Of a DNA stretch of 64,000 nucleotides, positions 1 through 8,648 are shown piece after piece. The stretch is from Rhizobium viscosum (GTDB taxonomy: Bacteria; Pseudomonadota; Alphaproteobacteria; Rhizobiales; Rhizobiaceae): positions 1,550,001-1,614,000 of the forward strand of contig NZ_JADBEC010000002.1 of NCBI RefSeq assembly GCF_014873945.1. The letters are read 5' to 3'. Below the pieces are notes generated by a model. That model did not search any database. It was not told where the DNA came from and saw only the letters and a program-made list of their open reading frames with translations. A program made the position numbers and the translations under genes. How positions within the stretch are numbered: the stretch's first letter is position 1; each line of letters begins with the position of its first letter.

Positions 1-176
1 GTATTCTCGTCGGCGAACAGATCATCCCCTTCGCAAAGACCTTGTGGAGCAGGGAGCCGGCAGCCGTTTCATGGCTTCATCAGATCAAGCCGCACATGTT
101 CGGCCACCTGCCGAAGGGCGGCGATCGGATCGACCTCGCCCATCAGGCGGAGGCGAAAGCGGAGGAGCGGAGCTGA
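1..176 (+). CDS. C-terminal end of an unidentified protein (5' part outside window)
   Basis: An open frame enters from the left edge (first full codon at 3) and stops at 174-176. It encodes about 57 residues ending in AEAKAEERS, with a stretch PFAKTLWSREPAAVSWLHQI. I do not recognise the family. Its TGA overlaps the ATG of the following amidohydrolase (TGATG), which suggests translational coupling and membership of the same operon. The Shine-Dalgarno GGAGGAG of the next gene lies inside its last codons. Confidence is moderate that it is coding and nil on function. Confidence 0.5.
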   Translation, partial: ILVGEQIIPFAKTLWSREPAAVSWLHQIKPHMFGHLPKGGDRIDLAHQAEAKAEERS

Positions 177-2158
177 TGACGACTCGTCGATCCTTTCTTG
201 GGGGCGCGTCGAGCCTGGCGTTCTCGAACCTCTTCTCCCCGGCGAAAGCCGCCGATCCCAACCAGACCGGAGTAGACACCATGCATCCCGACCTGATCCT
301 CCACAACGGCCGCGTGACGACCCTCGACCGCACCAATCCGAACGCCACGGCGATCGCCATCAAGGATGGCCTGTTTCTCGAAGTCGGATCCGACAGCGAG
401 ATCATGGCGCTGGCTGGTGCCGACACGAAGATTGTCGACCTCAGGGGCAAGCGCGTCCTGCCGGGTCTGATCGACAACCACACCCACGTCGTCCGTGGTG
501 GCCTGAACTACAACATGGAACTTCGCTGGGACGGCGTGCGCTCGCTAGCAGATGCCATGGACATGCTGAAGCGCCAGGTGGCGATCACGCCCGCGCCGCA
601 ATGGGTGCGCGTCGTCGGCGGCTTCACTGAACATCAGTTCGCCGAAAAGCGCCTGCCGACGATTGAGGAGATCAATGCTATCGCGCCCGATACCCCGGTC
701 TTCCTGTTGCATCTCTACGACCGGGCACTCCTGAACGGCGCGGCCCTGCGCGCGGTCGGCTACACCCGGGACACGCCGAACCCGCCGGGCGGCGAGATCA
801 CCCGCGACGCCAACGGCAACCCGACGGGCCTGCTACTGGCCAAGCCGAATGCAGGCATTCTCTACTCGACGCTCGCCAAGGGGCCGAAGCTTCCTCTGGA
901 CTATCAAGTAAACTCGACCCGCCACTTCATGCGCGAACTGAACCGCCTTGGCGTTACCGGTGTGATCGACGCGGGTGGCGGCTTCCAGAACTATCCGGAC
1001 GACTACGCGGTCATCCAGAAGCTGTCGGACGAGAACCAGATGACGGTTCGTCTAGCGTACAACCTCTTCACCCAGAAGCCCAAGGAAGAGAAGCAGGATT
1101 TCCTGAACTGGACGCAGTCGGTCAAATACAAGCAGGGCAACGACTACTTCCGTCACAACGGTGCGGGCGAGATGCTGGTCTTCTCGGCTGCCGACTTCGA
1201 GGACTTCCGCCAGCCCCGTCCGGAAATGGCTCCGGAAATGGAAGGCGAACTGGAAGAGGTCGTCCGCGTCCTGGCCGAGAACCGCTGGCCGTGGCGTCTC
1301 CATGCCACCTATGACGAGACGATCTCCCGCGCCCTCGACGTGTTCGAGAAGGTCAACAAGGACATTCCGCTCGAAGGACTGAACTGGTTCTTCGACCATG
1401 CCGAAACCATCTCGGATCGCTCGATCGACCGCATCGCCGCACTCGGTGGCGGAATCGCCACGCAGCACCGCATGGCCTATCAGGGCGAATATTTCGTCGA
1501 GCGATACGGTCACGGCGTGGCCGAGGCTACGCCGCCGATCAAGCGCATGCTCGACAAGGGTGTGAATGTCTCCGCAGGCACCGATGCGACGCGCGTCGCC
1601 TCCTACAATCCGTGGGTCTCGCTGTCGTGGATGGTCACCGGCAAGACTGTCGGCGGAATGCAACTCTATCCGCGAGCCAACTGCCTCGATCGCGAGACGG
1701 CGCTGCGCATGTGGACCGAAAAGGTCACATGGTTCTCGAACGAAGAGGGCAAGAAAGGTCGTATCGAGAAGGGCCAGTTTGCCGACCTCGTGGTGCCTGA
1801 CAAGGACTTCTTCTCCTGCGCCGAGGACGAGATTTCATTCCTCACCTCGGAACTGACCATGGTCGGCGGCAAGATCGTCTATGGCGCGGGCGACTTCAAG
1901 ACGCTCGACGAGAACGACATCCCGCCTGCAATGCCCGACTGGTCTCCCGTACGCAAGTTCGGCGGTTACGCGGCCTGGGGCGAACCGGAAGGCGCAGGCG
2001 CTCGCTCATTGCGCCGCACGGCGATCTCCACATGCGGATGTGCCAGCGATTGCGGCGTGCATGGCCATGACCATGCCGGAGCTTGGACATCCAAGCTTCC
2101 GATCGCCGACCTCAAGGGATTCTTCGGCGCTCTCGGCTGCTCCTGCTGGGCGGTCTAA
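176..2158 (+). CDS. Tat-exported amidohydrolase (Amidohydro_3/YtcJ-like) with Cys-rich tail
   Basis: This is a metal-dependent hydrolase of the amidohydrolase superfamily and the substrate cannot be read from sequence. The start at 176 is preceded by GGAGGAG and gives a twin-arginine signal (TTRRSFLGG) of about 25 residues, so the enzyme is probably exported folded with its metal. The HxH metal motif DNHTH lies at residues 100-104. Later motifs include FDHAETIS and the conserved Asp in SAGTDATR, as in YtcJ-type enzymes. The end is unusual: the last ~45 residues carry CGCASDC, HGHDH and a terminal GCSCWAV, a possible metal-binding tail not typical of the family. The gene is coupled to the one upstream and followed by DoxX and MFS genes. 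The family is well supported; the operon role is inferred. Confidence 0.9.
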   Translation: MTTRRSFLGGASSLAFSNLFSPAKAADPNQTGVDTMHPDLILHNGRVTTLDRTNPNATAIAIKDGLFLEVGSDSEIMALAGADTKIVDLRGKRVLPGLIDNHTHVVRGGLNYNMELRWDGVRSLADAMDMLKRQVAITPAPQWVRVVGGFTEHQFAEKRLPTIEEINAIAPDTPVFLLHLYDRALLNGAALRAVGYTRDTPNPPGGEITRDANGNPTGLLLAKPNAGILYSTLAKGPKLPLDYQVNSTRHFMRELNRLGVTGVIDAGGGFQNYPDDYAVIQKLSDENQMTVRLAYNLFTQKPKEEKQDFLNWTQSVKYKQGNDYFRHNGAGEMLVFSAADFEDFRQPRPEMAPEMEGELEEVVRVLAENRWPWRLHATYDETISRALDVFEKVNKDIPLEGLNWFFDHAETISDRSIDRIAALGGGIATQHRMAYQGEYFVERYGHGVAEATPPIKRMLDKGVNVSAGTDATRVASYNPWVSLSWMVTGKTVGGMQLYPRANCLDRETALRMWTEKVTWFSNEEGKKGRIEKGQFADLVVPDKDFFSCAEDEISFLTSELTMVGGKIVYGAGDFKTLDENDIPPAMPDWSPVRKFGGYAAWGEPEGAGARSLRRTAISTCGCASDCGVHGHDHAGAWTSKLPIADLKGFFGALGCSCWAV

Positions 2159-2332
2159 ACTCAGCTTTGCGCTCGGGCGGCCACGCCGCCGCCCGAGCGA
2201 CCCGTCGGATAATTTCAAAAACCGCAATTAAATCGAAACGATTGCTGCAATTGTTGGTAAGACGGTAACCAGCCAATATCGCTCCATCAAACGCAGCCGC
2301 TCGATCAGATCGGCGAACATGCAGGAGCAGAT

Positions 2333-2776
2333 ATGACCCACCAATCGCATATGTCGAATCCAGTCCGGAGCAGTCTGGCACGCATCGTCGCTTCTCCGGT
2401 CACGCGAACCGTGTCGCTGCTTGCGCTCTGCGCCGCCTACATCCAGGGCCCGCTCACCAAGATCTTCGATTTCAACGGCGCACTGGCCGAAATGGACCAC
2501 TTCGGTCTCCACCCAGCCGCCTTCTTCGCAGTCGCCGTCATCGTGTTCGAACTCGCGGCTTCAGCCATGGTGGTCTCGGGCTTCCTGCGTTGGGCGGGCG
2601 CCCTGGCACTGGCTGGCTTCACACTTCTCGCGACCTTCATCGCTCTCCGCTTCTGGGAGATGGCTCCCGGCATGGACCGCATGATGGCGACCAACGCCTT
2701 CTTTGAACATGTTGGCCTCGCTGGCGCATTCCTCTTCGTCGCCGCATTCGACCTCGCCAAGGGAGCAGGCAAATGA
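2333..2776 (+). CDS. DoxX family membrane protein
   Basis: A 147-residue integral membrane protein with four predicted hydrophobic segments. It has the DoxX/SURF4 pattern near the first helix (AAYIQGPLTKIFDFNGALAE) followed by FFAVAVIVFELAASAMVVSG and ALAGFTLLATFIALRFW. DoxX proteins are small inner-membrane proteins linked to redox or quinone-associated functions, and their exact activity is often unknown. The ATG follows GCAGGAGCAG. The 3' end overlaps the MFS gene by four bases (ATGA), so the two are probably co-translated. It lies about 170 bp behind the amidohydrolase on the same strand. Confidence 0.88.
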   Translation: MTHQSHMSNPVRSSLARIVASPVTRTVSLLALCAAYIQGPLTKIFDFNGALAEMDHFGLHPAAFFAVAVIVFELAASAMVVSGFLRWAGALALAGFTLLATFIALRFWEMAPGMDRMMATNAFFEHVGLAGAFLFVAAFDLAKGAGK

Positions 2777-4371
2777 GCGCGGCAAGAGCATCCGGCGGAA
2801 CCTTCGCGCCACTCGCACAGCCTGTGTTTGCGGTTCTCTGGATCGCCACCGTCCTTGGCAATACCGGAAGCTTCATGCGCGACGTCGCAAGCTCCTGGCT
2901 GATGACGGATCTTTCGGCATCGCCGGCCGCGGTCGCCATGGTCCAGGCGGCCGGAACCCTGCCGATCTTCCTGCTTGCCATTCCTGCGGGCGTTCTCACC
3001 GACATCCTTGATCGCCGCAAGTTCCTGATCGCCGTCCAGCTCCTGCTGGCATCCGTCAGCATCTCGCTTATGGTCCTGTCCCAGACGGGCATGCTGTCGG
3101 TCAGCGCGCTGATCGGTCTGACCTTCCTCGGCGGCATTGGCGCTGCTCTGATGGGACCGACATGGCAGGCCATTGTTCCCGAACTGGTCAAACGCGAGGA
3201 TGTCAAGAGCGCCGTGGCGCTGAACTCGCTCGGCATCAACATTGCCCGCTCCATCGGGCCTGCCGCGGGCGGCCTGCTTCTTGCAGCATTTGGAGCCGGG
3301 ATCACCTACGGCGCGGATGTCGCAAGCTACGCCGTGGTGATTGCAGCTCTGGTCTGGTGGCCACGGGCGAAGAATGCAAACGACGCGCTTCAGGAGAACT
3401 TCTTCGGTGCCTTCCGGGCCGGGCTTCGTTACACCCGCTCGAGCACACCGCTCCACGTCGTCCTCCTGCGCGCCGCGATCTTCTTCGCCTTCGCCAGCGC
3501 CGTCTGGGCGCTCCTCCCGCTCGTCGCCCGGCAGTTGCTGGGTGGTGATGCCAGCTTCTACGGCATCCTGCTCGGTGCAGTCGGTGCAGGCGCGATTGGT
3601 GGCGCCTTGGTCATGCCGAAGCTGCGCGAACGCCTGAGTTCCGACGGCCTGCTTCTCGGCGCCGCGCTGATCACCGCTGCCGTCATGGGCGTCCTGTCAC
3701 TCGCCCCGCCGAAGATCGTTGCCATCATCGTTCTTCTGTTCCTCGGGGGCGCATGGATCGCCGCCCTGACCACGCTCAACGGCGCGGCCCAGGCTGTCCT
3801 GCCGAACTGGGTGCGCGGTCGCGGCCTCGCCGTCTACCTCACCGTCTTCAATGGTGCGATGACTGCCGGGAGCCTCGGATGGGGCGCGGTCGGCGAGGCC
3901 GTCGGCATCCAATCGACCTTGCTCATCGGAGCCGCCGGACTGCTTGTGGCCGGGTTCATCATGCACCGCGTGAAGCTTCCTGCAGGCGATGCCGACATGG
4001 TGCCGTCCAATCACTGGCCTGAGCCGCTTGTTGCGGAACCCGTTGCCAATGACCGCGGTCCGGTTCTGATCCTGATCGAGTACAAGGTCGAGAAGCAGCA
4101 CCGCAGCGCATTCCTGCACGCCATCGATCATCTTTCCAACGAACGCCGCCGCGATGGTGCCTATGGCTGGGGTGTCACCGAGGACTCGGCTAACCCGGAG
4201 AAGATCGTCGAATGGTTCATGGTGGAATCCTGGGCTGAACATCTTCGCCAGCACAAGCGGGTCTCCAATGCCGACGCCGACCTGCAGGGCAAGGTGCTGG
4301 CCCACCATGTCGGCCCCGAGAAACCTGTTGTCCGTCACTTCCTGACGATCAATCGGCCTGGTGCCGCATAA
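2773..4371 (+). CDS. MFS transporter (MFS_3/EntS type) fused to an ABM-like domain
   Basis: A 532-residue fusion. Residues 1 to about 400 form a 12-helix major facilitator of the EntS/MFS_3 type, with the loop motif GVLTDILDRRKFLIA (cf. GxLADRxGRR) after helix 2. Residues ~430-530 form a soluble domain resembling antibiotic-biosynthesis monooxygenases (VLILIEYKVEKQHRSAFL, then WAEHLRQHKRVSNAD). This transporter-plus-ABM architecture occurs in the family. The likely role is proton-driven export of a small molecule, with the tail possibly binding the same ligand. It overlaps doxX by 4 bp. Substrate unknown. Confidence 0.9.
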   Translation: MSAARASGGTFAPLAQPVFAVLWIATVLGNTGSFMRDVASSWLMTDLSASPAAVAMVQAAGTLPIFLLAIPAGVLTDILDRRKFLIAVQLLLASVSISLMVLSQTGMLSVSALIGLTFLGGIGAALMGPTWQAIVPELVKREDVKSAVALNSLGINIARSIGPAAGGLLLAAFGAGITYGADVASYAVVIAALVWWPRAKNANDALQENFFGAFRAGLRYTRSSTPLHVVLLRAAIFFAFASAVWALLPLVARQLLGGDASFYGILLGAVGAGAIGGALVMPKLRERLSSDGLLLGAALITAAVMGVLSLAPPKIVAIIVLLFLGGAWIAALTTLNGAAQAVLPNWVRGRGLAVYLTVFNGAMTAGSLGWGAVGEAVGIQSTLLIGAAGLLVAGFIMHRVKLPAGDADMVPSNHWPEPLVAEPVANDRGPVLILIEYKVEKQHRSAFLHAIDHLSNERRRDGAYGWGVTEDSANPEKIVEWFMVESWAEHLRQHKRVSNADADLQGKVLAHHVGPEKPVVRHFLTINRPGAA

Positions 4372-4537
4372 CGAAGACTTGGGCAGGGCGGCGGCTTCGG
4401 CCGCCCTGCCCATTATGCCGCCACGCGCAATGACCTCGGAACAATTGATGCAATTGTTGAAGCCGGCATCTGGCGTCAAAACTGGAGCCACGTCGCGAGC
4501 CACGTCGCGGGCACCTAACAGAAATAGAGGTCAAGAA

Positions 4538-5218
4538 ATGAAGCTTCCCTCCCTTCCCACCCTTCTGAGTTTCAATGGCGGCTACGTCGATACGCTCGGC
4601 TTCCTGGCTCTTTCAGGGCTTTTTACTGCGCATGTCACAGGCAACTTCGTGACCTTGGGCGCAACGATGGCGCATGGCCTTGGCGGAGCCCTGTCGAAGG
4701 TGCTGGTCCTTCCGATGTTCTGCCTGGTCGTCTTCGCGTCCCGGCTGGTCTGCCTGAAACTTCAAAACCGGAATCGCTCCCCCGTCCGGCCGATGCTGGT
4801 CGTAAAATTGATCCTGCTCGCCGCGGTAGCGGTCATTGCCATTGTTTATGGTCCATTCCACGGCGACGAGAACGGCGTTACGTTTGCAGTTGCGATGACA
4901 CTGGTGTCGGCAATGGCCATACAGAACGGTCTTCACCGGTCCCATCTGTCGAAAGCGCCGCCGACCACCCTGATGACGGGTACGACGACACAGATCATGC
5001 TCGATCTTGCCGATATCCTTGCCAACTCGAAAGCCCAGGAAATCACCGTCGCAAAAGCACGGGTGAAAAAGATGGCCACCGCTGTCCTGACGTTTGCCGT
5101 CGGATGCGGCGCCGGAGCGGCCGGCTACATGTTCATCCCTGTGGCCGCCTTTAGCCTGCCAGCCATCATCGCCGGCGTTGCTCTCTTCGCCAGCACGTCA
5201 GGTGCCGAACCCAATTGA
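4538..5218 (+). CDS. DUF1275 (YoaK-like) membrane protein
   Basis: A 226-residue membrane protein of the DUF1275/YoaK family, recognised by the N-terminal block GGYVDTLGFLALSGLFTAHV followed by TGNFVTLG and later NGLHRSHL and TLMTGTTTQIMLDLAD. About six hydrophobic helices. The frame is open further upstream, but the ATG at 4538 has AGAGGTCAAG in front and starts just where the family homology begins. No biochemical function is established for the family. It follows the MFS gene by 166 bp on the same strand and precedes the DUF1622 gene. Confidence 0.85.
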   Translation: MKLPSLPTLLSFNGGYVDTLGFLALSGLFTAHVTGNFVTLGATMAHGLGGALSKVLVLPMFCLVVFASRLVCLKLQNRNRSPVRPMLVVKLILLAAVAVIAIVYGPFHGDENGVTFAVAMTLVSAMAIQNGLHRSHLSKAPPTTLMTGTTTQIMLDLADILANSKAQEITVAKARVKKMATAVLTFAVGCGAGAAGYMFIPVAAFSLPAIIAGVALFASTSGAEPN

Positions 5219-5266
5219 CAGAAACTGGACGTCAGGGCTTTTCAGTTTATTACAGAGGATACTGAG

Positions 5267-5656
5267 ATGGACATTGGTAGTGAAGCGAGCGGTCTTGCCA
5301 ACCTGATCGCTCCCGTGTTGAAGCCGCTTGCGACCGGACTCGAATTTTTCGGGGTCGGCGTAATCCTGATCGGCGTGGCCGTGGCAACGGCTGGATACGT
5401 CCGGGATCTGCTCTCGTCCGGACAATGCGATGCCTATGAGTGCTATCGCGCCAATCTCGGGCGGGGGATATTGCTTGGGCTCGAAATCCTGATTGGGGCG
5501 GATATCATCGCTACTATTATTGCTCCTCTGACCTGGGAAAGCGTCGGCCTTCTCGGGCTTATCGTCCTCATTCGAACTTTCCTGAGCTTTTCGCTCGAGG
5601 CCGGGATCGATGGTCAGTGGCCGTGGTCGAGGAATGCCCAGCGTGGGAGCCCGTGA
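5267..5656 (+). CDS. DUF1622 family membrane protein
   Basis: A 129-residue protein with two or three hydrophobic helices. It matches the DUF1622 pattern: an N-terminal helix with GLEFFGVGVILIGV, a conserved YRANLGRGILLGLEILIGAD block, then TWESVGLLGLIVLIRTFLSF. Function unknown. It starts 48 bp after DUF1275 with a purine-rich GAGGATACTGAG upstream. It is the last gene of this plus-strand cluster; a terminator-like hairpin with a T-run lies at 5833-5862. Confidence 0.82.
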   Translation: MDIGSEASGLANLIAPVLKPLATGLEFFGVGVILIGVAVATAGYVRDLLSSGQCDAYECYRANLGRGILLGLEILIGADIIATIIAPLTWESVGLLGLIVLIRTFLSFSLEAGIDGQWPWSRNAQRGSP

Positions 5657-5832
5657 ACCATTGGTCCAGTGTCTGATTTCTAGTTGCGGCTTGTTGCGAA
5701 CACATTTCTGAGGTAGAACACTTTCATCGGCATTGCTGATGAGCGCTGAAATTCGCTGCTCGCAACGCCGCATCGCTGAAATGCTTTTGACCACGGATGT
5801 ACTGGCACTGGTGAATTGGCGATGGTGAGGAA

Positions 5833-5862
5833 GGTCGGTGCGGTTTCGCCCCGGCCTTTTTT
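5833..5862 (+). terminator. Rho-independent terminator-like hairpin with T6 tail
   Basis: Arms GGTCGGTGC and GCCCCGGCC (eight of nine positions pair, counting G-T) enclose a 6-base loop and are followed by TTTTTT. It lies about 175 bp behind the DUF1622 stop and just before the convergent minus-strand gene, so it could end the plus-strand cluster. Confidence 0.6.
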
Positions 5863-5894
5863 GTTGCTTGAAAGGCTGGACTTTCCCAGGCGCA

Positions 5895-6155
5895 TCAGTG
5901 CCACGTATCCAGCAACGGCTCGTCGTCGAAGTTTCCATTGCTGGCAGCATCATAAGCGTTGATGCTGCGGCCGCCGCCACGCGTGCCGTATGCCGTCAGC
6001 TGGACCATGACTTCCTTCGCACGCTCAATGGCCTCTTCCTCGCTAGCAGCGTGACCGTCCGCAACCTTGATAGACACCGCTTCCCCATCGTCACCGACAA
6101 AATCTACACGCCAGACAGTCCGCTCGTGAGCAACCTTGGTTTCCAGAAGATGCAT
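5895..6155 (-). CDS. small acidic hypothetical protein in the Ku operon
   Basis: An 86-residue soluble protein, sequence-rich in Asp/Glu, with an N-terminal beta-rich part (WRVDFVGDDGEAVSIKVAD), then a helix EEEAIERAKEVMVQLTAYGT and a C-terminal NFDDEPLLDTWH. I do not recognise a characterised family. It begins four bases after the Ku gene upstream on the same strand, so it is almost certainly the third gene of the Ku operon. A DNA-repair accessory role is possible but only inferred from position. Confidence 0.7.
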   Translation of the reverse strand: MHLLETKVAHERTVWRVDFVGDDGEAVSIKVADGHAASEEEAIERAKEVMVQLTAYGTRGGGRSINAYDAASNGNFDDEPLLDTWH

Positions 6156-6159
6156 GGAA

Positions 6160-6975
6160 TCACCCTGCCTTCCTGCCCTTGAGATCTGCCTCGAGGCTCT
6201 TCTTTAGGGCATCCATGATGTTGATGACGTTTGAAGCGGGAGCCCCGGCCTCCGTCTTCTTGCCTTTGGCGGTCTTCTTCGGCTTCAGCGCCTTCCTTTT
6301 CTCATCGATGAGTTTCAGCAGGCTTTCTTGTATCGGGTCGCTCGCCATGTCCGGCGACCAGCGAGCGGACTTTTGCTTGATGAGTTGTTGGATCAACGGA
6401 ATAAGATCCGGGTCGGCCTTATCGTCGATGTCTTCGAAGTAATTCTCTTCCGGACGAACCTCGTCGCCGAAGCGCAAGCTCCACAGAACGATGCCTTCAT
6501 TGCGGGGCTCGAGGATCACCGCCCGTTCCCGCCGGCCCATGACGAGCTTCGAGACGCCCACGACCTTGTCGGCCTTCATCGCGTCGCGGATCACGGCAAA
6601 GGCCTCGTTCCCGACGGGATCGTCCGGCATCAGGTAGTGTGCCTTTTCCAGATAGACCCATTCGATGCTCTCGGCGGGCACGAACGTTTCGATGTCGATC
6701 ATCTTCACCGTCTCGAGCGCTACCGCGTCGAGATCGTCGTCGGTCAGGATGACGTAGTCGTTCTCGCCGCGGGCATACCCTTTCGCTTCGTTGTTTTCCT
6801 TCACCGGCTTCCTGGTCACCGAGTCGATGTATTGGGAAACCACGCGGTTTCCGGTGTCCTTGTTCAGGGTGTGGAAACGGACCTTCTCGGATTCCGATGT
6901 TGCCGGGGTCATCGCCACCGGGCAGGTGACCAGCGAAAGCTTCAGGTAGCCTTTCCAATAGTATTTCGGGGCCAT
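6160..6975 (-). CDS. Ku protein (non-homologous end joining), second copy
   Basis: A 271-residue bacterial Ku. Ku forms homo- or heterodimeric rings on DNA double-strand ends and recruits the ligase LigD. The family start YYWKGYLKLSLVTCPV is followed by FHTLNKDTGNRVV, ILTDDDLDAV, IDIETFVP, YLEKAHYLMPDD, the core blocks VVGVSKLVMGRRERAVILEP and LWSLRFGDEVRP, and a Lys-rich C-terminus (KALKPKKTAKGKKTEAG). It begins 11 bp after the other Ku gene. Paired Ku genes are typical of rhizobia (S. meliloti has several). No intact ligD is visible here. Confidence 0.95.
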   Translation of the reverse strand: MAPKYYWKGYLKLSLVTCPVAMTPATSESEKVRFHTLNKDTGNRVVSQYIDSVTRKPVKENNEAKGYARGENDYVILTDDDLDAVALETVKMIDIETFVPAESIEWVYLEKAHYLMPDDPVGNEAFAVIRDAMKADKVVGVSKLVMGRRERAVILEPRNEGIVLWSLRFGDEVRPEENYFEDIDDKADPDLIPLIQQLIKQKSARWSPDMASDPIQESLLKLIDEKRKALKPKKTAKGKKTEAGAPASNVINIMDALKKSLEADLKGRKAG

Positions 6976-6986
6976 GACCTATCTCC

Positions 6987-7895
6987 TCAGCCAGCTTTGC
7001 GCTGCGTGGCGGATCTCGAAGAAGCCGTCTTCGAAGCCGCCCCACGCACGGCAGGCTGCCGTCCTGTGCCAGCATTGGCATTGGCGGCTGTGCGTTTCGG
7101 TTTTTCCGCCGCAGCCTTCATCATCCCGGCGCTTTGGCGAAGAGCGGCCAACAGATCGTTGGGTTTGGAGACCTCGACCTTCTTCGGCTTCGGCAGCGAG
7201 CGGCCTTCAATCTTTGCCTTCACGAGATCGGCGAGCGCGGCTTCGTAGCGGTCTTCGAAGGTGGCCGGATCGAACTCGCCCTTCTTCGTACCGATGATGT
7301 GCTTCGCAAGCGCGAGCATCTCGCCCTGGATCTTGATCTTGGGCATCTCCTCGAACGCCTTCTTCGACGAGCGGACTTCGTAGTCGTAGTTCAGCGTGAT
7401 TGCGATCAGGCCTTTTCCATGAGGGTGTATGAGCACGGTGCGCATCCGACGGAAGAGGACCGCGCGTGCAATGGCTGCGACCTTAGACTTCGCCATGCCG
7501 TCACGTAGGGCGGCAAAAGCGTCGCCACTCATCTTGTCGGGTGTGAGATAGTAGGGCTTGTCGAAATATAGGTCATCGACATCCAAGCACGGAATGAACG
7601 CCTCGATATCGAGCGTCTTGTTGCTATCGGGGATTGTTGCGGCAACTTCTTCCGGATCAATGATTATGTATTGACCGTTGTCGATCTCAAAACCCTTGGT
7701 CTGCAACTCTTTCGGAACAGGATCCTCGGTCTCGCTGTCGATGAAGATGCGATTTACCCGATTTCCAGTCGCCTTGTTGATTGTGTTGAACGTGATGCGG
7801 TCGGAGGTGCTTGCAGCCGTGTAGAGGGCGACACCGCACGACACCTCACCGAACTTGAGGAATCCCTTCCATTGCGCACGCATGCCACTTGCCAT
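6987..7895 (-). CDS. Ku protein (non-homologous end joining), first copy
   Basis: A 302-residue Ku protein, first gene of the operon. It shows WKGFLKFGEVSCGVALY, FNTINKATGNRVNRIFID, a region IIIDPEEVAATIPDSNKTLD, YFDKPYYLTPDK and AIARAVLFRRMRTVLIHP. The C-terminal ~60 residues are a basic Lys/Ala/Arg-rich tail (KPKRTAANANAG, SSRSATQRKAG), suggesting extra DNA contact. A GTG lies at 7904, but ATG at 7895 has GGAGTG at proper spacing. It differs clearly from the downstream Ku, so the two could form heterodimers. Confidence 0.95.
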   Translation of the reverse strand: MASGMRAQWKGFLKFGEVSCGVALYTAASTSDRITFNTINKATGNRVNRIFIDSETEDPVPKELQTKGFEIDNGQYIIIDPEEVAATIPDSNKTLDIEAFIPCLDVDDLYFDKPYYLTPDKMSGDAFAALRDGMAKSKVAAIARAVLFRRMRTVLIHPHGKGLIAITLNYDYEVRSSKKAFEEMPKIKIQGEMLALAKHIIGTKKGEFDPATFEDRYEAALADLVKAKIEGRSLPKPKKVEVSKPNDLLAALRQSAGMMKAAAEKPKRTAANANAGTGRQPAVRGAASKTASSRSATQRKAG

Positions 7896-7921
7896 GACAC
7901 TCACTCCGAATCACGTGGTAG

Positions 7922-7967
7922 CGACTCAAGACGAACGAGAGTGATTCGTTCCGACTCAAAACGAATC
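7922..7967. promoter_or_regulatory. Repeats upstream of the Ku operon (possible operator)
   Basis: Two near-identical 16-mers in the same orientation, CGACTCAAGACGAACG (7922) and CGACTCAAAACGAATC (7952), lie exactly 30 bp apart. The second also forms an inverted repeat GATTCGTT-N9-AACGAATC (7943-7967). They sit 27-72 bp ahead of the Ku start, a position suited to an operator. The binding factor is unknown. Confidence 0.45.
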
Positions 7968-8137
7968 AATTTTCAATGATTTAGGAATTTTTCTTCGCAA
8001 ATGGATTCTGGTTCTTACTGGGGTTGTGAAGGCTTCTACCATTCCCCCAATCGAGACAGGCATTGCCCGCTTCAGTCACACTACGCATCTTTTTGGAATT
8101 TCACGCGTTCTCCGAATACCGCGGCAAGGAGGATGCA

Positions 8138-8374
8138 ATGTCCAAGCGAGAACGGATCGATACCAGAACAGACAAGCCATATGTCCGCGAGCTTCGCCTC
8201 AGGCTCGAGAAGCTCGTCGATGAGTATGTCGTCTCGGGCGCCAAAGCCCTGGAGGTCATAGCGTCAATCGAGGATGAGTTGGCAGAAATGAAGACTGCCT
8301 ATGAGCGGGATCCGGATCCGGCAGACGATCCGACCTTGGTCGAGGAGCCTTCGAATGACTGGCCGGGCGGCTAA
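8138..8374 (+). CDS. small acidic hypothetical protein
   Basis: A 78-residue soluble protein, mostly helical: RELRLRLEKLVDEYVVSG, then EVIASIEDELAEMKTAYERD and an acidic end. The ATG at 8138 has a strong AAGGAGG six bases upstream; the longer open frame upstream lacks one. No family recognised. It is divergent from the Ku operon, separated by about 240 bp that hold the repeats at 7922-7967. Confidence 0.65.
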   Translation: MSKRERIDTRTDKPYVRELRLRLEKLVDEYVVSGAKALEVIASIEDELAEMKTAYERDPDPADDPTLVEEPSNDWPGG

Positions 8375-8492
8375 TTCAGTGCAACAGGAATTCAAGAAAT
8401 CAGCAAATGCCATCAACGACCGGCTTCGGCCCATGCTGACGTCGTCACCTGCCTTGGGAACTTGCCGATCCGCTGAAATCGACTATCGTTGA

Positions 8493-8648
8493 TCAATCGA
8501 CGAGAGCAGCGCCATGACAACGATAGAGCGTGCCGGCGAGTGTCGTTCCCTCATTCTCGAAGGAAACCTGCCGCGTCTTAATATCGGCGGCAAAAGCGCT
8601 CGCACTCATCAGGGCCGCACCGATCATCGAAAGAGCAAGGCGTCTCAT
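8493..8648 (-). pseudogene. 5' fragment of a secreted alpha/beta hydrolase gene
   Basis: The ATG at 8648 has a good GGAGG and encodes a clean signal peptide (MRRLALSMIGAALMSASAFA) followed by DIKTRQVSFENEGTTLAGTLY. That is the typical first strand of secreted alpha/beta hydrolases. Homology ends abruptly after LAGTLY and the frame stops ten codons later, so the catalytic domain is gone. The remnant lies about 110 bp behind the AraC gene on the same strand; the lost gene may have been its target. The fragment is clear, the exact family less so. Confidence 0.6.

Noticed and set aside
7922..7967. CRISPR-like array suggested by the repeated 16-mers upstream of Ku
   Set aside because: Only two copies 30 bp apart, close to a promoter, with no further repeats or cas genes.
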